Shown piece by piece: positions 51,497 to 63,782 of a stretch of DNA of 64,000 bases. A model generated the notes under the pieces. That model made no database searches. It was not told the DNA's origin and saw nothing but the letters and a program-made list of their open reading frames with translations. The number at the start of each line of letters is the position of its first letter. Positions within the stretch are counted from its first letter, which is position 1. The DNA lies in the NCBI RefSeq assembly GCF_019649055.1, contig NW_026570238.1, positions 1,364,001 through 1,428,000 of the forward strand. The letters are read 5' to 3'. The position numbers were made by a program, and so were the translations under genes. The stretch is from Paramacrobiotus metropolitanus (Eukaryota; Tardigrada; Eutardigrada; Parachela; Macrobiotidae).

Positions 51497-52288
51497 TTAA
51501 GAATATCTTACTATGATAATGATGATGATAATGAGGAGCACAAGCACAAATGGGAAACTGAAGAATATGATGCGATTCCTGCGTCTGGATAAAGGGAAAT
51601 TGCGGTTCATCCAGTCCGCCACGGGGCGGCCCTGTGTGGCGCGGTTGCCCGCTCTCTTTAAGTACGGTTTACCGGTATCCTCCATCTCGATGGTGGCGGT
51701 GTTCTTCTTGGTGTACACTTCCACCAGATCATCATCGTCCTCATCGGCAAACTCTCGTTTATGTTTCATCTCGTGCATACTGGTGCGACTGGGCTCCACA
51801 TGGAAATTCTGCGATCCATTATCGCCCATATAGCCCAGATTTTCTTTGTTCCCGGTGAGCAGATGGCGTCGGACGTTGCCCTCACGCTCGGCAAACAATC
51901 CCTCGACGACGGTCTTGGAATCCACCGAAGCATCACCGGTAATGGCGAAGGCGAATTTATCCCGTAGACCGTCGAACTCGCGCTGATGGACTTCGACAAT
52001 ATCCTTCCGTTTGGCCAGTTCGGCCATGTTCAGACCGAGCACTTTGGCGTTCTGTGACTGCATAGCGAAGGTATCGTTCAGTTCTTTCAAGTTGTTCTCC
52101 AGTTCACTGATCATCTTGATGATATCCTGCACGGCGCCCTTATCGAAGGCGACATCATCATCCGCATTCTCCTTGTGTGTCGGTGAAGTGGGCAGCTGTG
52201 CTTGCCGGTCAAACTTCTCTACGGCGCTGGCTAAACGGCTCAAATGGTGTTTCACTTCACCGCGATTAATGTAAAATGGATCGGCCAT
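51497..52288 (-). CDS. syntaxin-6-type N-domain protein, tail-anchored, no visible SNARE motif
   Basis: One uninterrupted exon encodes 263 residues. It starts MADPFYINRGEV in a good context (aaaaaATGGCC). Residues 1-112 resemble the three-helix N-domain of syntaxin 6/10: a DPF and GEV start, then a long spacer, ELENNLKELNDTFAM, and LGLNMAELAKRKDIVEVHQ. Residues 236-261 form a very hydrophobic C-terminal anchor with seven consecutive Ile, followed by VRYS. Between them, residues 113-235 are polar, acidic then basic, and I see no 60-residue heptad SNARE motif before the anchor. Syntaxin 6 works in fusion at the trans-Golgi and endosomes. A protein with its N-domain and anchor but no SNARE helix could bind tethers or SNARE partners without driving fusion. 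The single exon among intron-rich neighbours suggests a retrocopy. Family assignment is moderate. Confidence 0.6.
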   Translation of the reverse strand: MADPFYINRGEVKHHLSRLASAVEKFDRQAQLPTSPTHKENADDDVAFDKGAVQDIIKMISELENNLKELNDTFAMQSQNAKVLGLNMAELAKRKDIVEVHQREFDGLRDKFAFAITGDASVDSKTVVEGLFAEREGNVRRHLLTGNKENLGYMGDNGSQNFHVEPSRTSMHEMKHKREFADEDDDDLVEVYTKKNTATIEMEDTGKPYLKRAGNRATQGRPVADWMNRNFPLSRRRNRIIFFSFPFVLVLLIIIIIIIVRYS

Positions 52289-53114
52289 TTTTTATGAGTT
52301 GTCCTTCTGATTACAAATGTCCCCGTGTTTCAATCGCTCGCAAACCGTAAAACTATCGCAAATTTTGCAGGTGTATGATAAGTGTACGAAAAGTGTAGTG
52401 TATCGCAGAAATGGGGTCGTGTATTGCGTGGAATAGTTACCTGCCACTTTCTCCTTGTAGCGCACATCATAATTTACTACCTGTATTATCGGGCTTTTAT
52501 CACAAGAAATTACACCAACCCGGCATGACTCGAACAATGCAAACGGTCAAAGGTTTACGATAATGCACATGTTTCCTGGTGTAAACACTGGTATCGTGCA
52601 GTGTAAATGCATGAGATCCTTACAAATCACCGCTTTCAAAATGCAAGTACTTACTGGTACTTACGATCGGGCAGTTACAGCAATCCCTTATCGGTGTCCG
52701 ATTGCTGTTTCTTTCGTTCCAATTAAAATATGTAATTACGCATCTACCCGGGTAACTGTGATCTCTCGGAGACTCGGATTAACGCTACGGCCAAGCCCAT
52801 GTCCCGAAATGTTTCGGCGTTCACGTTCCCATCGTTTTAAAGTCGATCAAAATGTTGCGGTATAAGTACCGTACTCAAATTTATAGAGTGATGACTGTTG
52901 TTTTCGTCATTATTGTGCATAGCTATATATTCAGATTCTGGTTGTCGGTGCCGAAATTGCGAGTACGAACTACGAAGTAAAGCCGATTGCAACGACGTTT
53001 TACTTATACGAGTACGATACACAAATGTTCTTTGATGCTCATATGTACAAATCCTCGTTCCTAGCAGTGCCTCTTTGCACTAACAACTGCAACAGCATAA
53101 AACAATAAAAAATA
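52289..53114. other. intergenic region between Rab11 and the syntaxin-like gene
   Basis: This stretch is 5' to the syntaxin-like gene and 3' to Rab11, both on the minus strand. No coding exon is seen. The plus frame at 52563-52865 has no recognisable content. Confidence 0.5.
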
Positions 53115-54710
53115 TTAACAAGCACATGTTTTAGTTGATGTGCTTTCATTTTTCTGAGTGGCATCCGAAACAGGTGTACCGGCGCCTATCCGACCTGCAT
53201 GTGTATGCACATTCTGACCAGCAGCATCTTTCGTCATAATATTATGGTAGATTTCCGTGAGCAATGTGTGAAACGCGTTTTCCACATTAGACGCATCCAA
53301 TGCTGACGTCTCAATAAAAAACATCTTGTTTGATTCTGTAAAACAAATTCAAACAATTACTAGTAACTGCAACTACAGAGTAGAATAAGGAATTTCCACG
53401 GTCGGATTTACGTTTTGACTCTTGCTCATCCTACTGCATAGCCGCTCGTATGTAATTCTATAGATACCGTATAACTATCAGATATATGAAATTATTATGA
53501 TTGTATATTGTATAAAAAGCTCATAATATGAAAATATAGTAATACTCACATTTATGCAGCAAATACCACCTTATACGTACGGTAACGTACCACAAACCAA
53601 CCGTATGTACAATTTCTAAAGTCCAATACGAAAAAGGAATGTGAATATCAAATCCCCGGAAAAAGTACAGTAATTATAAGAAATTCTCCAAAATAAATTT
53701 ATTGTTTACGGGTTTTATTTGTAACGCATCTATACTAACGAATGACCTTTCCCTGTACCTGCAAGCGCCTTTCCTTCTTCGATATTGACAGCTCGAAGGT
53801 GTTTAAGGTCACTCTTATTTCCCACCATTAAAATAACCAAATTATTATCCGCGGAATCTCGCAAATCCTTCAGCCACGACTGAATATTCGTAAAAGTGGG
53901 CCTTTTAGTTATGTCGTATACTAGAAGAGCCCCCAGTGCTCCACGATAGTACCTGAAAAATTATATGCAATAAATATGGACTGTTGTCTGTATGACAACC
54001 GAGAGCCTTCGAATGAATCTTCGGTAGTTAAAACATGTAAAATTTGCTGCAGCATATTATTCAATAATTTCAGTTAATACACATTTTAGATTACAGAAAA
54101 ATAATTTTTCGTTTTGAAATGAGGAAAGTATATGCCAAGAGATCAATATATGCTCAACAACTTACGCACTACCGATGGCCCGATAACGTTCTTGGCCAGC
54201 CGTATCCCAGCACTGGACTTTAATGGTCTTTCCTTCTATTTGTACGCTTTTGGTAGCAAATTCCACTCCAATGGTACTTTTGCTTTCCAACGAAAATTCA
54301 TTCCGGGCAAATCGAGACACCAAGTTTGTTTTACCAACCCCTGAATCTCCAACCAGAACAACTACAATAAAAAATGGAGCAAACGGTTTCACACAGCGGC
54401 ACAGCTGATCATATCAAAAATGTATAGAAACGTGTAGTTTTACCGTGGCGTGGGAGCGTACAATTGTACTGTACAATAACAAACAAGAAGAAACAGTAAA
54501 TTTACTTTTTTCAAATTTACATAAAAATAGAACGTTAATGTAATGTCCCCTTTTTGTAGTACAAAGTAAACGCTGCAAACGCAGCTATTTGTACCTATTG
54601 ATGCATGGGCTGGGTATGTAATCAGACACATGTAAATTGCTAACAAGTACTAAGTAATTGTCACCTTTAAAAAGATAGTCATATTGTTCGTCTTTCTTTG
54701 AATTTCCCAT
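53115..54710 (-). CDS. Rab11: Rab11 small GTPase
   Basis: Four minus-strand exons, 54710-54665, 54361-54166, 53952-53759 and 53335-53115, give 218 residues. The first exon is only 46 nt ([15 protein letters not shown]). The G motifs are GDSGVGKT (P loop), [12 protein letters not shown] (switch II, with the Rab11-type YRAI), NKSDL and ETSALD. Effector-region residues [20 protein letters not shown] match Rab11. The C-terminus ends TKTCAC, a CxC double-geranylgeranylation signal. Rab11 controls recycling endosomes and exocytic traffic. The linker before the Cys pair is the variable part and lacks close resemblance to other Rab11 tails. Functionally the neighbouring TGN/endosome syntaxin-like gene is suggestive, but animal gene order gives little support. 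Confidence 0.96.
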
Positions 54711-56315
54711 ACCACAAATCCAGTATGAGAGATTAGCGAAAATACTTCAGATTTCGTAGGAGTATGTCAGATGGTATCAGATAGTATGGCTAGGTCATTT
54801 ACATAAACTGCAAATACTGTGTGTTTAGACAGATATCACAAAATTATTACGCAAAACGCGGGCAACAGATATGTATACTGACAGCGGCAAGCATAAGTTC
54901 TGCAGTATTTTTTTACGTTTCGATATTGCACAATTAAAAAAATTTAAAAACATCAATAATTCCTTATTACACAAAAACCATTTTGTAAATACAGTTGTAT
55001 GGTGCGATTTGGCTTTATACTTGAATTATTTTGCATTCTGCAAGAGAGTGCATTCCAGAGGAGAAGTATTACGAAATTTGTTGATTGCCTTGGAAACACC
55101 ATAGTGTTTTCACATGATGTTAATAACTAATTTTTAATTTGCACTTCGAGATTTATTTTTGAGCTTTAGAACAGGAAATGATAAGGACGATTTCGAAGAC
55201 TAAAACATTCTTTTAATTTTACATAACAAAATAATTGAAACACTCTGTAGATTGTAGCAATGCTCCGCCAAACTTTAATTGTACGTGTGAACTATAGTTC
55301 AGTGTGATATGATAGGTTTAAACGGTACAATTTCTAAAAGTCGTTCATAAAGCGCATAACCAAGTACGACAGAAGAACAAGAAGAATGATAAGTACCGTT
55401 TGTATAAGTCGATGCAATGTTTGGCGTTAATAATCACCAGTTACAATACTTGACCGCTGCTTTTAAAAGCAGCACGATTGTAGTTGTAATTACTACTTAC
55501 CAGCAATGTAAAAACGACCTGGAAAGGAATTATCCTTCTTTCCAGAAACTACAAAATTTAGGTACACTGCTAATTTGTGGTTTTCCGCTAACTCACCTTT
55601 GAAACATTGGAACACGGATTAAACACTATGCAACGCCACATGCCACCAGTTTCACCATGTAATCTATTCTATCATATACAAGTGTATGAGCGGCTTGTTT
55701 ATGTTCAACTGTATACGTTTACACAGTTTGATCATCACTGAATATTGATTAAAAACAGCAGTTCTGTTTAACGTCTTCATAATTACATAAGAAAACGAAT
55801 GGCAAGAAAGTTCAAGTTAGAAAAGAGCTTCGAGGTTTATGACCTTGCTAGTTGCTACACGGTTTATATTAACGCAGTCCAGTTACACACCATGACAATC
55901 TTTCGGACAAAGATCTTTATATGATCAACCTGCATATCGTGCGTATTATATTTTCGTTTGAAACTTTTTCTTTCAAGAAAACCTTGTGGCGCTGCATTTA
56001 ACGCTTTTTTAGGTGTTTATGTATGTTTGAATAACGAATATTGCAGATTGTGTCCTTTACACCGCTTCATTTACTACAACGACAAGCCTACAATAGTAAA
56101 ATATTTATTGATTGCCGAGTATGCATTTAACTACTGTATGTTTTTTCCCTTTAAGCTCTGCTGTTACGCTGCTGTGCTGTGTTTAATGTAGGCAATACAT
56201 TAAACTATTGTTGACATCCCCTGGCCCTTTTCATAATTTTTAAACTTCTTTTAAAATTCAAGTCGACATTCAGCAGAAATTTCATTCTTACTGCCGCATC
56301 TCAGTTACCGCTGGG
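54711..56315. other. intergenic region between Rab11 and the clip-domain gene
   Basis: The region lies between divergently transcribed genes and should hold both promoters. It is AT-rich. The frames at 54871-55104 and 55958-56191 are rich in Phe, Leu, Tyr and Cys, with no family resemblance, and I do not support them as genes. Confidence 0.5.
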
Positions 56316-59043
56316 ATGGTCATCGTAAACGGTGCGACAATGCTGTATTTTTTCGCTGGCCTGTTATTTTGTAATATGTTTATCACTATATTTGCAAAAG
56401 GGGATTTTAATGACCATCTTGATTTTCTGCATCCTACCCACAGCCTGAACCCCTCTAATCTGCGGATTCCACGTAAGTAATATTGTCAGGGTATATTCCT
56501 TTCTTAAAATTGTTCCTAAACTTGTAAATTAAGCAAGATGGCCTAAAATAATTGCAGCGTTATGATTTAATTAAAATGTTACTTGAGAGTACATAAACCA
56601 GGTATTTTTAATCCTGCATGTTAGGATAGACTGTACATGTGGCAGAAATTGCCAGTGCACTCAAAATGGGTCTACTGCAAAATTCTTTAAACTTATAAGC
56701 TTTTATTCTGTCAGAATTTTCTGTTGTGCATATAGGTAGATAACTGTTCCTGAGTTTTTCCAGTTGATGGTTTTCCAGATGAGCTAGCAACGCCTTCAAT
56801 TAATTCAGTCGTATATATGTACGGGGAATGATAAAAATATCGCCTGTTATGACTCATTAGCGGCTGTTGCAGGATTTCTTGATTTCTACACCTGCATTAG
56901 TTCGGCAGGAACATTAGGAGTTTGTTTACCAGAACCCTACTGTTCTTATATGGTCAGTGGTGCCATTCTCGATCCGAATCCGACAAAAAGCTGCAGCCAT
57001 ACAATGTTAAGTGATTACGGATGTTGCACCTTGCCATGTGCCGGGAGCAATACAGCCATACCCAGCAAAATTCAAAGTCTGCCGATTACGGAAGTTCTTC
57101 CTACGACAACAACCCAGGGACCGGTGACCCTTAATAATGTCGCAGTGCAAGTGCAACCGGCATCGTTGGCGGCGCCACCCATTCGTTCCTCCAGTGCGGA
57201 TTTCGCCAGCTGTGGACGCATAAATACAAATTTCCGGGAGATCACCAGGACGGGTCCTAGAGATACACAACTATCCCCGACAGGCAAATGGTGTTGGCAG
57301 GTCAGTGTGGCTAGAATATCATACAGTTGTCACTACGAAAGATCAGATTATTATTAGGTCGAAGTGGAAATACATAATATTGTATACAAAAAACGTATGG
57401 TACAAACTACAAACGTTATGTATAATTTGAATTACATTATCAGCGCGCGTGGTAATTTTTTAGCCAAGCTTAAGTGCTCTGTATTACAGTTCAAGGAAAT
57501 CTTTCCTATACCGCAAATTAATAAACTAAAACATACGCAACATTTATCTTTCCGTTATTAATTCAGGCCGCTGTGATGGATAACAATTTGACTTTCAAAT
57601 GTGGAGGGATAGTGCTTAACAATCGGCACGTATTAACGGTTGCTCACTGTGTCCAAAAAAGCACACCGGCCACACTATTAATCCGATTGGGAGACACTAA
57701 CCTTCGGTCATCGGTGAGAAATTCTTGTTGAGTTGCCATAAGATTAGCAAATTTCAGGATCTTTCCCAGACTATGCTAAACTGCGTGTGCTGAAAAAACT
57801 TTAATTATAAATAGAGAAAAGCCGTGTACATATAGAGAAATAGAAAATAGAGAAAGCCGTACAGAAATTTGTTAACACCACTTAAATAACTGCATACTTC
57901 AACACTAGCAATGAGCTCAGCAATGTAGTTTATGTGGCGAAACTATATGCAAATTTTTTTAGGATGATAATGAAGACTTAATCGATATCAAAGTCTCCAA
58001 GATTTTGATACATCCAGACTATACCGGACAGAGCCCATTTCAGGTACTGGAATAATTAGTGGTAAATACAGTTCAACCAGGCGCCGGAGCGGTAACTAGT
58101 ATTATTGTATTCACAGTCCCTACGGTTTTACACAGCAACAGGAATGACTAATTGTAAAGGGTTTGCTATCGTGATTGATACCATGAATTTTTAAAAATTT
58201 GTAAGGAAATTTAATAATTTGCTATAAAACTGACAGCTGTGCAAAACTTTTTCATATGAATTTTAGCATAACTTAGCCATTCTAACTCTGGATTCGGATG
58301 CCCCGACGAATCGCGATCGTATCTGCAGTGTATGCTTAATGTCCAGCAACAGTCATACTGAAATGGAAAGTATGTTTGCGCGAGGCAGTCCGAACGGAAG
58401 ATGCGTAACAACAGGCTATGGGAAGTTGGAAAGTAGAGACGAATTCCCAATCATGCGTATGAAAGAAGTCCCGGTTCCTTTAATCAGTAATGACCAGTGC
58501 AGCAACATTCTGCAAGGACTGCTGGGAAACAAATTTATGCTGCCTGATACGTTCTTTTGTGCTGGTGGGGAAGGCTTGTCTGATGGATGTGAAGTAAGTA
58601 TTGTTACGATTGATAATTATCGTTACTTTAATTTGTAACAACTACAAGCAGAATTATTTCTGCCACCACCGCTTTGCTATAAAATAAAAAAATCTTACAG
58701 TAAATACGTTGCGGACTATTTTAAGTCCACTTCAACCGCTAGAATTAATACTCTTGGAGCCGAATGACTTACCATTTACACGTACCTATTTCTATTTGGC
58801 CTGATGAAAAAAGGACGGGAAAATGGTTTATAATTGCAGTATGATGGCGGTGGTCCACTTGTTTGTCCGCTAAACGCCAACGGCGACGGTCCTGGCGCTA
58901 GTTCACCTGGATTGGGAAGTATCTTTGTGCTTTATGGAGTGGTGACTTGGGGAGTTGATTGTGGCAAAGTCGGTGTTCCCGGTGTTTACACAAGGATAAC
59001 AAACTACTCTAACTGGATAGAAAACAGCATTAACACAATTTAA
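56316..59043 (+). CDS. clip-domain serine protease homologue (non-catalytic)
   Basis: Six exons in frame (56316-56472, 56873-57300, 57567-57713, 57963-58043, 58267-58593, 58840-59043) give 447 residues. A signal peptide is encoded around [15 protein letters not shown]; the ATG at 56340 is an alternative start. A clip domain follows (about residues 60-105), with Cys spacing C-x9-C-x5-C-x16-C-x9-CC. A Thr/Pro-rich linker leads to the trypsin-like domain. The catalytic His is present (TVAHC). The Asp position is Asn (HNLAIL) and the Ser position is Gly ([10 protein letters not shown] instead of GDSGGP). The protein should therefore bind but not cut. Arthropod clip-domain homologues of this kind act as cofactors in prophenoloxidase and Toll protease cascades in the body fluid. 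AATAAA at 59127-59132 is a likely poly(A) signal. Confidence 0.92.
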
Positions 59044-60315
59044 TTTCACATAGTTATAATGTTTAATATGTTATTGTGTAATCTATGCACTACAACAGAC
59101 TTGAACAGAGGTTATAAACTAGACGAAATAAAGGCATCCATATTTTAATTCCATAATGCATTAAATTGGCATTTCCTGCATAACTATGTTATACTTAACT
59201 TATAATAAATAATAATTGCATTTATACTGAAACGTGCGTGCTCAGGATGTCGGCAGACTAGGCACTACACGTGTCCCTTACTCCAAAATCCAAATGGCCC
59301 CTTTTTTAAAAGCAGTTAGAGAGGTAACCGATTAACATTGAATAACATAAACGGCAAATATACACGTGCATGCCATCATTTCAATCATGAATGTCCATAT
59401 AGATAAAATTAAAAGTTACACCTAAGAAGAAACATGAAAGTTACAACAACGAAGAAATATGTACGCAGGTATAAAGCTGACCTTTAATTGTTTAGACCGG
59501 AAAGTCCGCCGCCAGCCTGCGGCCCTGCAGCGTCGTCGTTTTGTACGTTCTTTTTGTCTGCAGTAGTATGCAGTGACGCAGTAGCCTCATGTGAAGGGTA
59601 AACGCCAGTGGTGTCACAAGATCCTTTATTAATTGTCATCATGCTGCTCATGGCCAATTTGTAAAACCGGTTTTATAAAATTTGCACAGCGTTAAAACAG
59701 GTACAAAGTATAGATATTTTGGTTTTGCAAAAGTGCTCCTTTCTATAATTATTGAGGCATAGAAATCAGTAGTACTCCTGACAAGATGTTAAGTCAGTAA
59801 GTGCCTACTGCCTAATTGTGATGGCCAGGGGGGAAACACCGGCCAGCTGTCTGCATTTACTACTTTCGGAAGCGTCAACTTCAAGTTCATTCAAACGGCA
59901 TGCACTTGACTCAGTCGACGGCTGGCAGACTACCGTTAAAAAACTGATCCCATGCTGAGCATACTCGTTCGCATTTTTTGGGTTTGTCCTGAATAAGCTT
60001 TTTACAATTTTGCTTATGTTCTTCTTTTCTTTATTTACACCCCGCATGTTCAGTTCTTCCACAGCTTGTTAGGATTCAGAAGTGTGTAGGAGTATACCAA
60101 ATCACTATCAGTTGACGGTGAGTGGCATTGGAACAGCATGCAGGACGTTGATAGCGCTTGGCATTGGCATCTGAGCTTCTCGTGCGTTCCGGTCTGCTCT
60201 AGTTGGCCTGCTCAGTCGTTGATCCCCTCTTAATTTTGGACAGCATCCCGTTCAACGGTTCAGCTCCAAATTATGCTGGATTATGCGTGATGTGTAGCGT
60301 TGACTCATCTAAAGG
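59044..60315. other. intergenic region after the clip-domain gene
   Basis: It begins with the clip-domain gene 3' UTR, with AATAAA at 59127-59132. A minus-strand frame at 60062-59805 (85 codons) has no known relatives and no splice support. The 200 bp before 60316 are presumably the leader of the next gene. No repeats stand out. Confidence 0.5.
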
Positions 60316-63300
60316 ATGACTATTGCTGATCATTCCCCTTGTAACGAATATTCCCATTTTTCTGGATTAGCAACTGCGGTGTCCTCTTGTTCATGCTCTC
60401 CCTGTTCTGCTGAGTGCGGCGGTGTGGTGGGTTGCGGTGAAGAGTCGGATGATCTGATTGTAGAGTGGCGTTTGCCTTCGCGATCGCCTTTCTACGGCCG
60501 AAACAACAGGGATCAAAGCGCACAAGTGGACGTCTCGGTTGCGTCACTCCTTGCCTGCCGCAGTGTAAGTCAGTAAGTGCTTTGCACGCAGACGGTGAAT
60601 TTAATAAATAGTTGTTACGTGCATCCTTATCGGGAGAATTTAAAAATGAAAAACCATTCAGTTTTGCGATAAGCTAGGATTTTAAGTACTAGTCGGAGAG
60701 CGAGAGACAGAAAGGGGGCTGCGAGATATCGTAAACTCGCAAGTAACCGATAAGCGACAGTGGCAGTGTGTAGTCCAAATAGATTGCCAGCAGTGCCAGA
60801 TAGAGAATTTACTGTAGATCAGCGTTTCCACCCTCTCAAGGATCAGGTTTCCTCTGTGCCCGTACGCTTGGTTTCTGGCCGTATTGACTGTTAGCTGGAG
60901 GATTCTGCACTTTGTCGATCAGATAATTACCGCTTGATCAACCTTGATTGCGGTTGTTTTGATGGTCTATTTTGCGCACGTGTGCCAGGGTGAGTCCATT
61001 AAGTCGATTTCCGTGTTGACGAATCTGTTTGCAGCAGTCTGTTTTACTCGTGAATTGGGCGTTTCACGTCTGGAAATTGTATTATTTCCATAAATGGACT
61101 GTTCTACATAATAGGAAAGTAGTCGATAAATATATTTAATAATGAATATCGCGTGCGTTAAGCCAATTTTAAAACCGTAATTGTGGCACTTGAAGAGAAC
61201 ATGCAGTCGATGTTTTCTTTTGAGCCACGGATTCGGGAAGTGCTTAGCTGGTTGGGAACACAGTATTTGTATTCCAGGCTGGAAGCTTGTTCGGCACGTT
61301 ATGTGCAGGTGTGGCCCCTTTATTCGAGGAAGGTTTCGATGAAAAGTTTACAGTCTCCTTATTTCACATTTACGCTCTTTTTGCGTCATAATGATGGGCC
61401 GAAAGTACTATTAGCGTTCCGCTTACGATGAGGGCTTGGTTCCATGAAACACTTATTTTAATAACCATTACTTTTGCTAGTGTACAGATAGCTAAGCGTG
61501 CAATAAAATTTGCTGCAGCGCTCGTGGTAAATTGTTACCGGTGGTTTATAAAAAATATCCGTTTTTCCCATTTTTTGTATAGTCTGCGTCTTTTTTCTGC
61601 GGCAGTTAACGCCCGGTAAGCTGTTGATAAGTAGTGCGTTACTTTTAGCTGTTTAGCATTATTGACTTTTTCCGTTTTGGCATATCTAAACAATGAATCA
61701 CTTGTAACGTTAACATTGCTTAACAATTCCATTTATCTGGTTTCCTGCTGAAATGTGACGTGTGTCAGGAAGTACGCATTTAGCAAAGATTCCAATACGT
61801 AAAATAGCCTTTGTAGGCATGCGATTTGGGATTATTTAGCTTGAGCTTTGTGTGAAATGTAACGTGATCGGAAGCATTCAGGAATTCTGAAACGTTATTG
61901 CAGTTTGTTTCCTGATTGCAGATTCTTTGGATTTTATTGTGCCCCGATCAGCAGGCTGTGCCGCACAAGCCGCAGCTGCCACAGGACGGTAATACGACCG
62001 GGCCGGGATCGAAGGCGGGAGGAGATCTCTCTCATCATATGAATGTATCACAGTGGGTCCCTGATTGATGTGGTGGGCTTGGTACTTTCCATAATCATAA
62101 CTGTTTTCTGGATTGGCGTTTGGCATCTTCATCTGATCGGCATTATGTATGGGTAAGTACTGTACAGTGTTGGCAGCAGACTCGCAGGGCGCACCGTGCA
62201 ATGTGGCCTCAGGGAATACACTACGAGAAGGTTATAGATTATTTTTTTCTTGTCGGCTTCGGCATGCAATCGTCGTGCCAGTTGTTACTTTGAGTCTCGT
62301 GTAGGCTTGTAGCCAATATAGGCCATTGAAAAGAGCCGTGCTTTGAAACAGTCACACAGCAGGAATGAATGAGAACTGAAAAATTCGACTTTTCTTCGAA
62401 ACTGTTGGCATGTATACTCGTATCGATTTTTGTAGTAACGGCTTCCGCTGAAGCAGGATATAGCCGCGACGAGTCTGGTTCATTAATGCTCCTATACAGA
62501 AAACAGGAGAACCCTGCTGAATTTTGAACTTAACATTTTATGCACTGTTCGCTTGCATTGCTGAAAATATAAACAGAAGTAAATATTGACCTGGTTTATG
62601 AGTTCGCAAGTTATACATTAATATTTGTTACTCGTATCGCTCATGCATTTCGCCTATTTAGTGGCTACTGCTAGTACGTGCACCATGCCGGTATTATTGT
62701 CCATCCATGGTGGTCTGACGTCTGGTACGCTGCCAAAGAAATTCTGAAAATTTATTTAAAGTTCTGTATAATTAAGTACATCCTTAGTGTTATTTATGAT
62801 TATTCTAAAATAGTTGATGCGAGTATAGGTAGTTTTTTTTGCAACAGTCTTTATAAAAGTTGGACAGGATATCTTCTTGTCTTCGTAGTTGTTAGGGAGG
62901 GAAATATTATTTTTCGTCTAAATGTTGTTTTCCATTAGTATCTATAGTTAGCGTTTATTTTTGTGTGCTTCCATTTGCTAGCTCGGTGATTTCAGCTTCC
63001 ATCGTTTTTGCCATTTCTTGACAGTAGTTATGGGCTTATGGCTAGTGGAGCATAGTTTATTTGTGATATTCCATGATATCAACACACGGACGCATTTTGC
63101 ACATGAGCGATTCGGGATGATAGCTGGCTGAAATGGGAGTTGCAGTCTCTACTGCCTGATGCTGCGCTTTAATAGCAAGCCGCAACCGTATCCCAATAAT
63201 AAGCTGAACAAAGTGCGCCTGATGACTTCTACAGCCACCGAACGCAGATGCATAACATCTGTATTCTGTATCATGCCGATGTTATGTCGCATGTCTGGCA

Positions 63301-63782
63301 TGCAGCTATGCAAATAGTCAGTAGACGGCAAGCCATTATGGACATTGTGCAAAAAACTGATTGATATCTCTTGTAAGTCTACGTTATTTTTATCATGTTG
63401 TAGGAAATGGCGGTTGCATCGCTCATCAGCTTTCCAGATTCCCGGTCGACCGGCAAAACCAGTGCGCTTAAAATCGTCCAGTGCCAAGGTCGGCCATAAT
63501 GCAGTTGGCAGTTTTTCTGGTTCATCCTTGTTGGATGCCAGTGATAACAGTCAAAACCGCACCGACTCAGCCAAACGTGATCCTAGTCAAATACCTGCAC
63601 AGCACTCTGCAACATCGCATACTATCGTTCAAGTGGAAGTCGCTGGTCAGGAGAAGGAAAACATTTATACCCTGTTTAGTGGCGATCTGCTGCCCGGTGT
63701 ATCTATCCTGAAACCACTGGTTGGCATTGATCAGTATTTAATGCATAATTTGGAGTCGTTTTTCGTCATGTCGTATCCAAAG
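60316..63782 (+). CDS. unrecognised multi-exon gene, 5' part (continues past the window)
   Basis: I assemble three exons by phase: 60316-60564 (donor cagt|gtaagt), 61922-62052 (acceptor gattgcag, donor ca|gtgggt) and 63404-63782 (acceptor gttgtag, donor aag|gttagt). Together they encode 253 residues and remain open. Exon 1 is Ser/Cys-rich and low in complexity (SSCSCSPCSAECGG). Exon 2 has a Pro/Gly-rich segment (VPHKPQLPQDGNTTGPGS). Exon 3 moves from Ser-rich to a better-structured end (LFSGDLLPGVSILKP, then HNLESFFVMSYPK). I recognise no family, and no signal peptide or membrane segment is clear. The third exon is the most convincing as coding. The link to the first two rests on matching phases. 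The introns (1.36 kb each) are long for this window. Confidence 0.4.

Noticed and set aside
61183-61431. Plus-strand frame of 82 codons between exons of the right-edge gene
   Set aside because: It starts at a non-ATG codon and I found no acceptor/donor pair matching the neighbouring phases.
61878-62201. 107-codon minus-strand frame
   Set aside because: It overlaps the plus-strand exon 61922-62052, whose splice sites and phase fit an assembled gene. The minus frame has no phased partners, although its composition is not absurd.
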